NCBI GenBank assembly: GCA_002422175.1
Contig: DITR01000190.1
Location: 1 to 5,467 of the forward strand
From: Alcaligenaceae bacterium UBA6179
GTDB taxonomy: Bacteria > Pseudomonadota > Gammaproteobacteria > Burkholderiales > Burkholderiaceae_B
Reading direction: 5' to 3'
DNA length: 5,467 nt
Under the pieces are notes generated by a model. It had not been told where the DNA came from. It saw only the letters and a list, made by a program, of their open reading frames with translations, and ran no database searches. This document shows, piece after piece, positions 5,310 to 5,467 of this stretch. A program made the translations under genes and the position numbers. Each line of letters starts with the position of its first letter. The stretch's first letter is position 1.

Positions 5310-5467
5310 TTACCTTGGCACAACAGTCTTTTGAACATAGTCGATCACCTGTTGATGGTAGTTGGCATCATAAGAAAATTTTCTACTGTCGTGGGCCACA
5401 ATCAAGTTTACAAATACAAAAAAAATCAAAACGGTTATAGCCGTACCTTTGAGGGCGTGGGGGTAAA
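5310..5467 (-). CDS. C-terminal end of an unrecognised, probably membrane-associated protein (partial, runs off the right edge)
   Basis: A minus-strand frame is open from the window edge for 51 codons to a TAA at 5312-5310. It contains one hydrophobic segment (GTAITVLIFFVFVNLIVA) followed by a hydrophilic tail (HDSRKFSYDANYHQQVIDYV, ending KTVVPR). I do not recognise the family. The tail reads like ordinary protein and the orientation agrees with the operon, 172 nt upstream of the binding-protein start. No terminator hairpin is visible after its stop. A competing 52-codon plus-strand frame (5282-5440) covers the same bases, so it is only moderately certain that this is a gene. Confidence 0.5.
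   Translation of the reverse strand, partial: YPHALKGTAITVLIFFVFVNLIVAHDSRKFSYDANYHQQVIDYVQKTVVPR

Noticed and set aside
5282..5440. 52-codon plus-strand open frame at the right edge
   Set aside because: The predicted product is basic and low-complexity with no domain, and it is antisense to a more protein-like frame. The upstream G-run is not well placed as a ribosome-binding site.
1..5467. A new defence, mobile or biosynthetic system
   Set aside because: All long genes fall in known families in a familiar arrangement (TAXI-TRAP-DUF1850; GST; PLP decarboxylase). There are no repeats-with-spacers, integrase, toxin or nuclease-like genes.

Overview
The window looks like an ordinary chromosomal segment of a moderately AT-rich proteobacterium. 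The nu-class glutathione transferase and the TAXI-type TRAP transporter with its DUF1850 partner fit a betaproteobacterium (Burkholderiales, perhaps Alcaligenaceae-like). That placement is an inference from gene content, not from a marker gene. I see no rRNA, tRNA, CRISPR array, insertion sequence, phage gene or attachment site.

Left part (1-1620): two genes diverge from a 283-bp intergenic region. Leftward lies the first third of a PLP-dependent group II (aromatic-L-amino-acid type) decarboxylase, cut by the window edge. Rightward lies a complete YfcG-like nu-class glutathione transferase. The intergenic region holds two near-identical 20-bp copies of a 17-bp dyad (TGGT...ACCA), 37 bp apart, plus a third half-site 36 bp further on. 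These sit on or next to the best promoter matches for both genes, so one transcription factor probably controls the pair. The regulator itself is not in the window.

Middle and right part (1625-5137, minus strand): a three-gene TRAP-TAXI uptake operon in the order periplasmic TAXI substrate-binding protein, fused 4TM/12TM permease, DUF1850 protein. The binding protein would capture a small organic acid or amino acid in the periplasm. The permease would carry it across the inner membrane with a sodium gradient. DUF1850 is an uncharacterised exported or membrane-anchored companion, and its start lies 11 nt past the permease stop. A perfect U-tailed hairpin lies between the binding-protein and permease genes. 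It probably lets most transcripts stop after the binding-protein gene, giving more receptor than permease. A perfect 13-bp stem-loop lies between the convergent ends of this operon and the GST gene.

Right edge (5138-5467): the leader and promoter region of the TAXI operon carries three perfect short palindromes. Beyond it is the C-terminal end of an unrecognised minus-strand gene that probably encodes a membrane protein. Nothing here amounts to a clearly new system. The most interesting items are the phased operator array, the intercistronic terminator and the DUF1850 protein.
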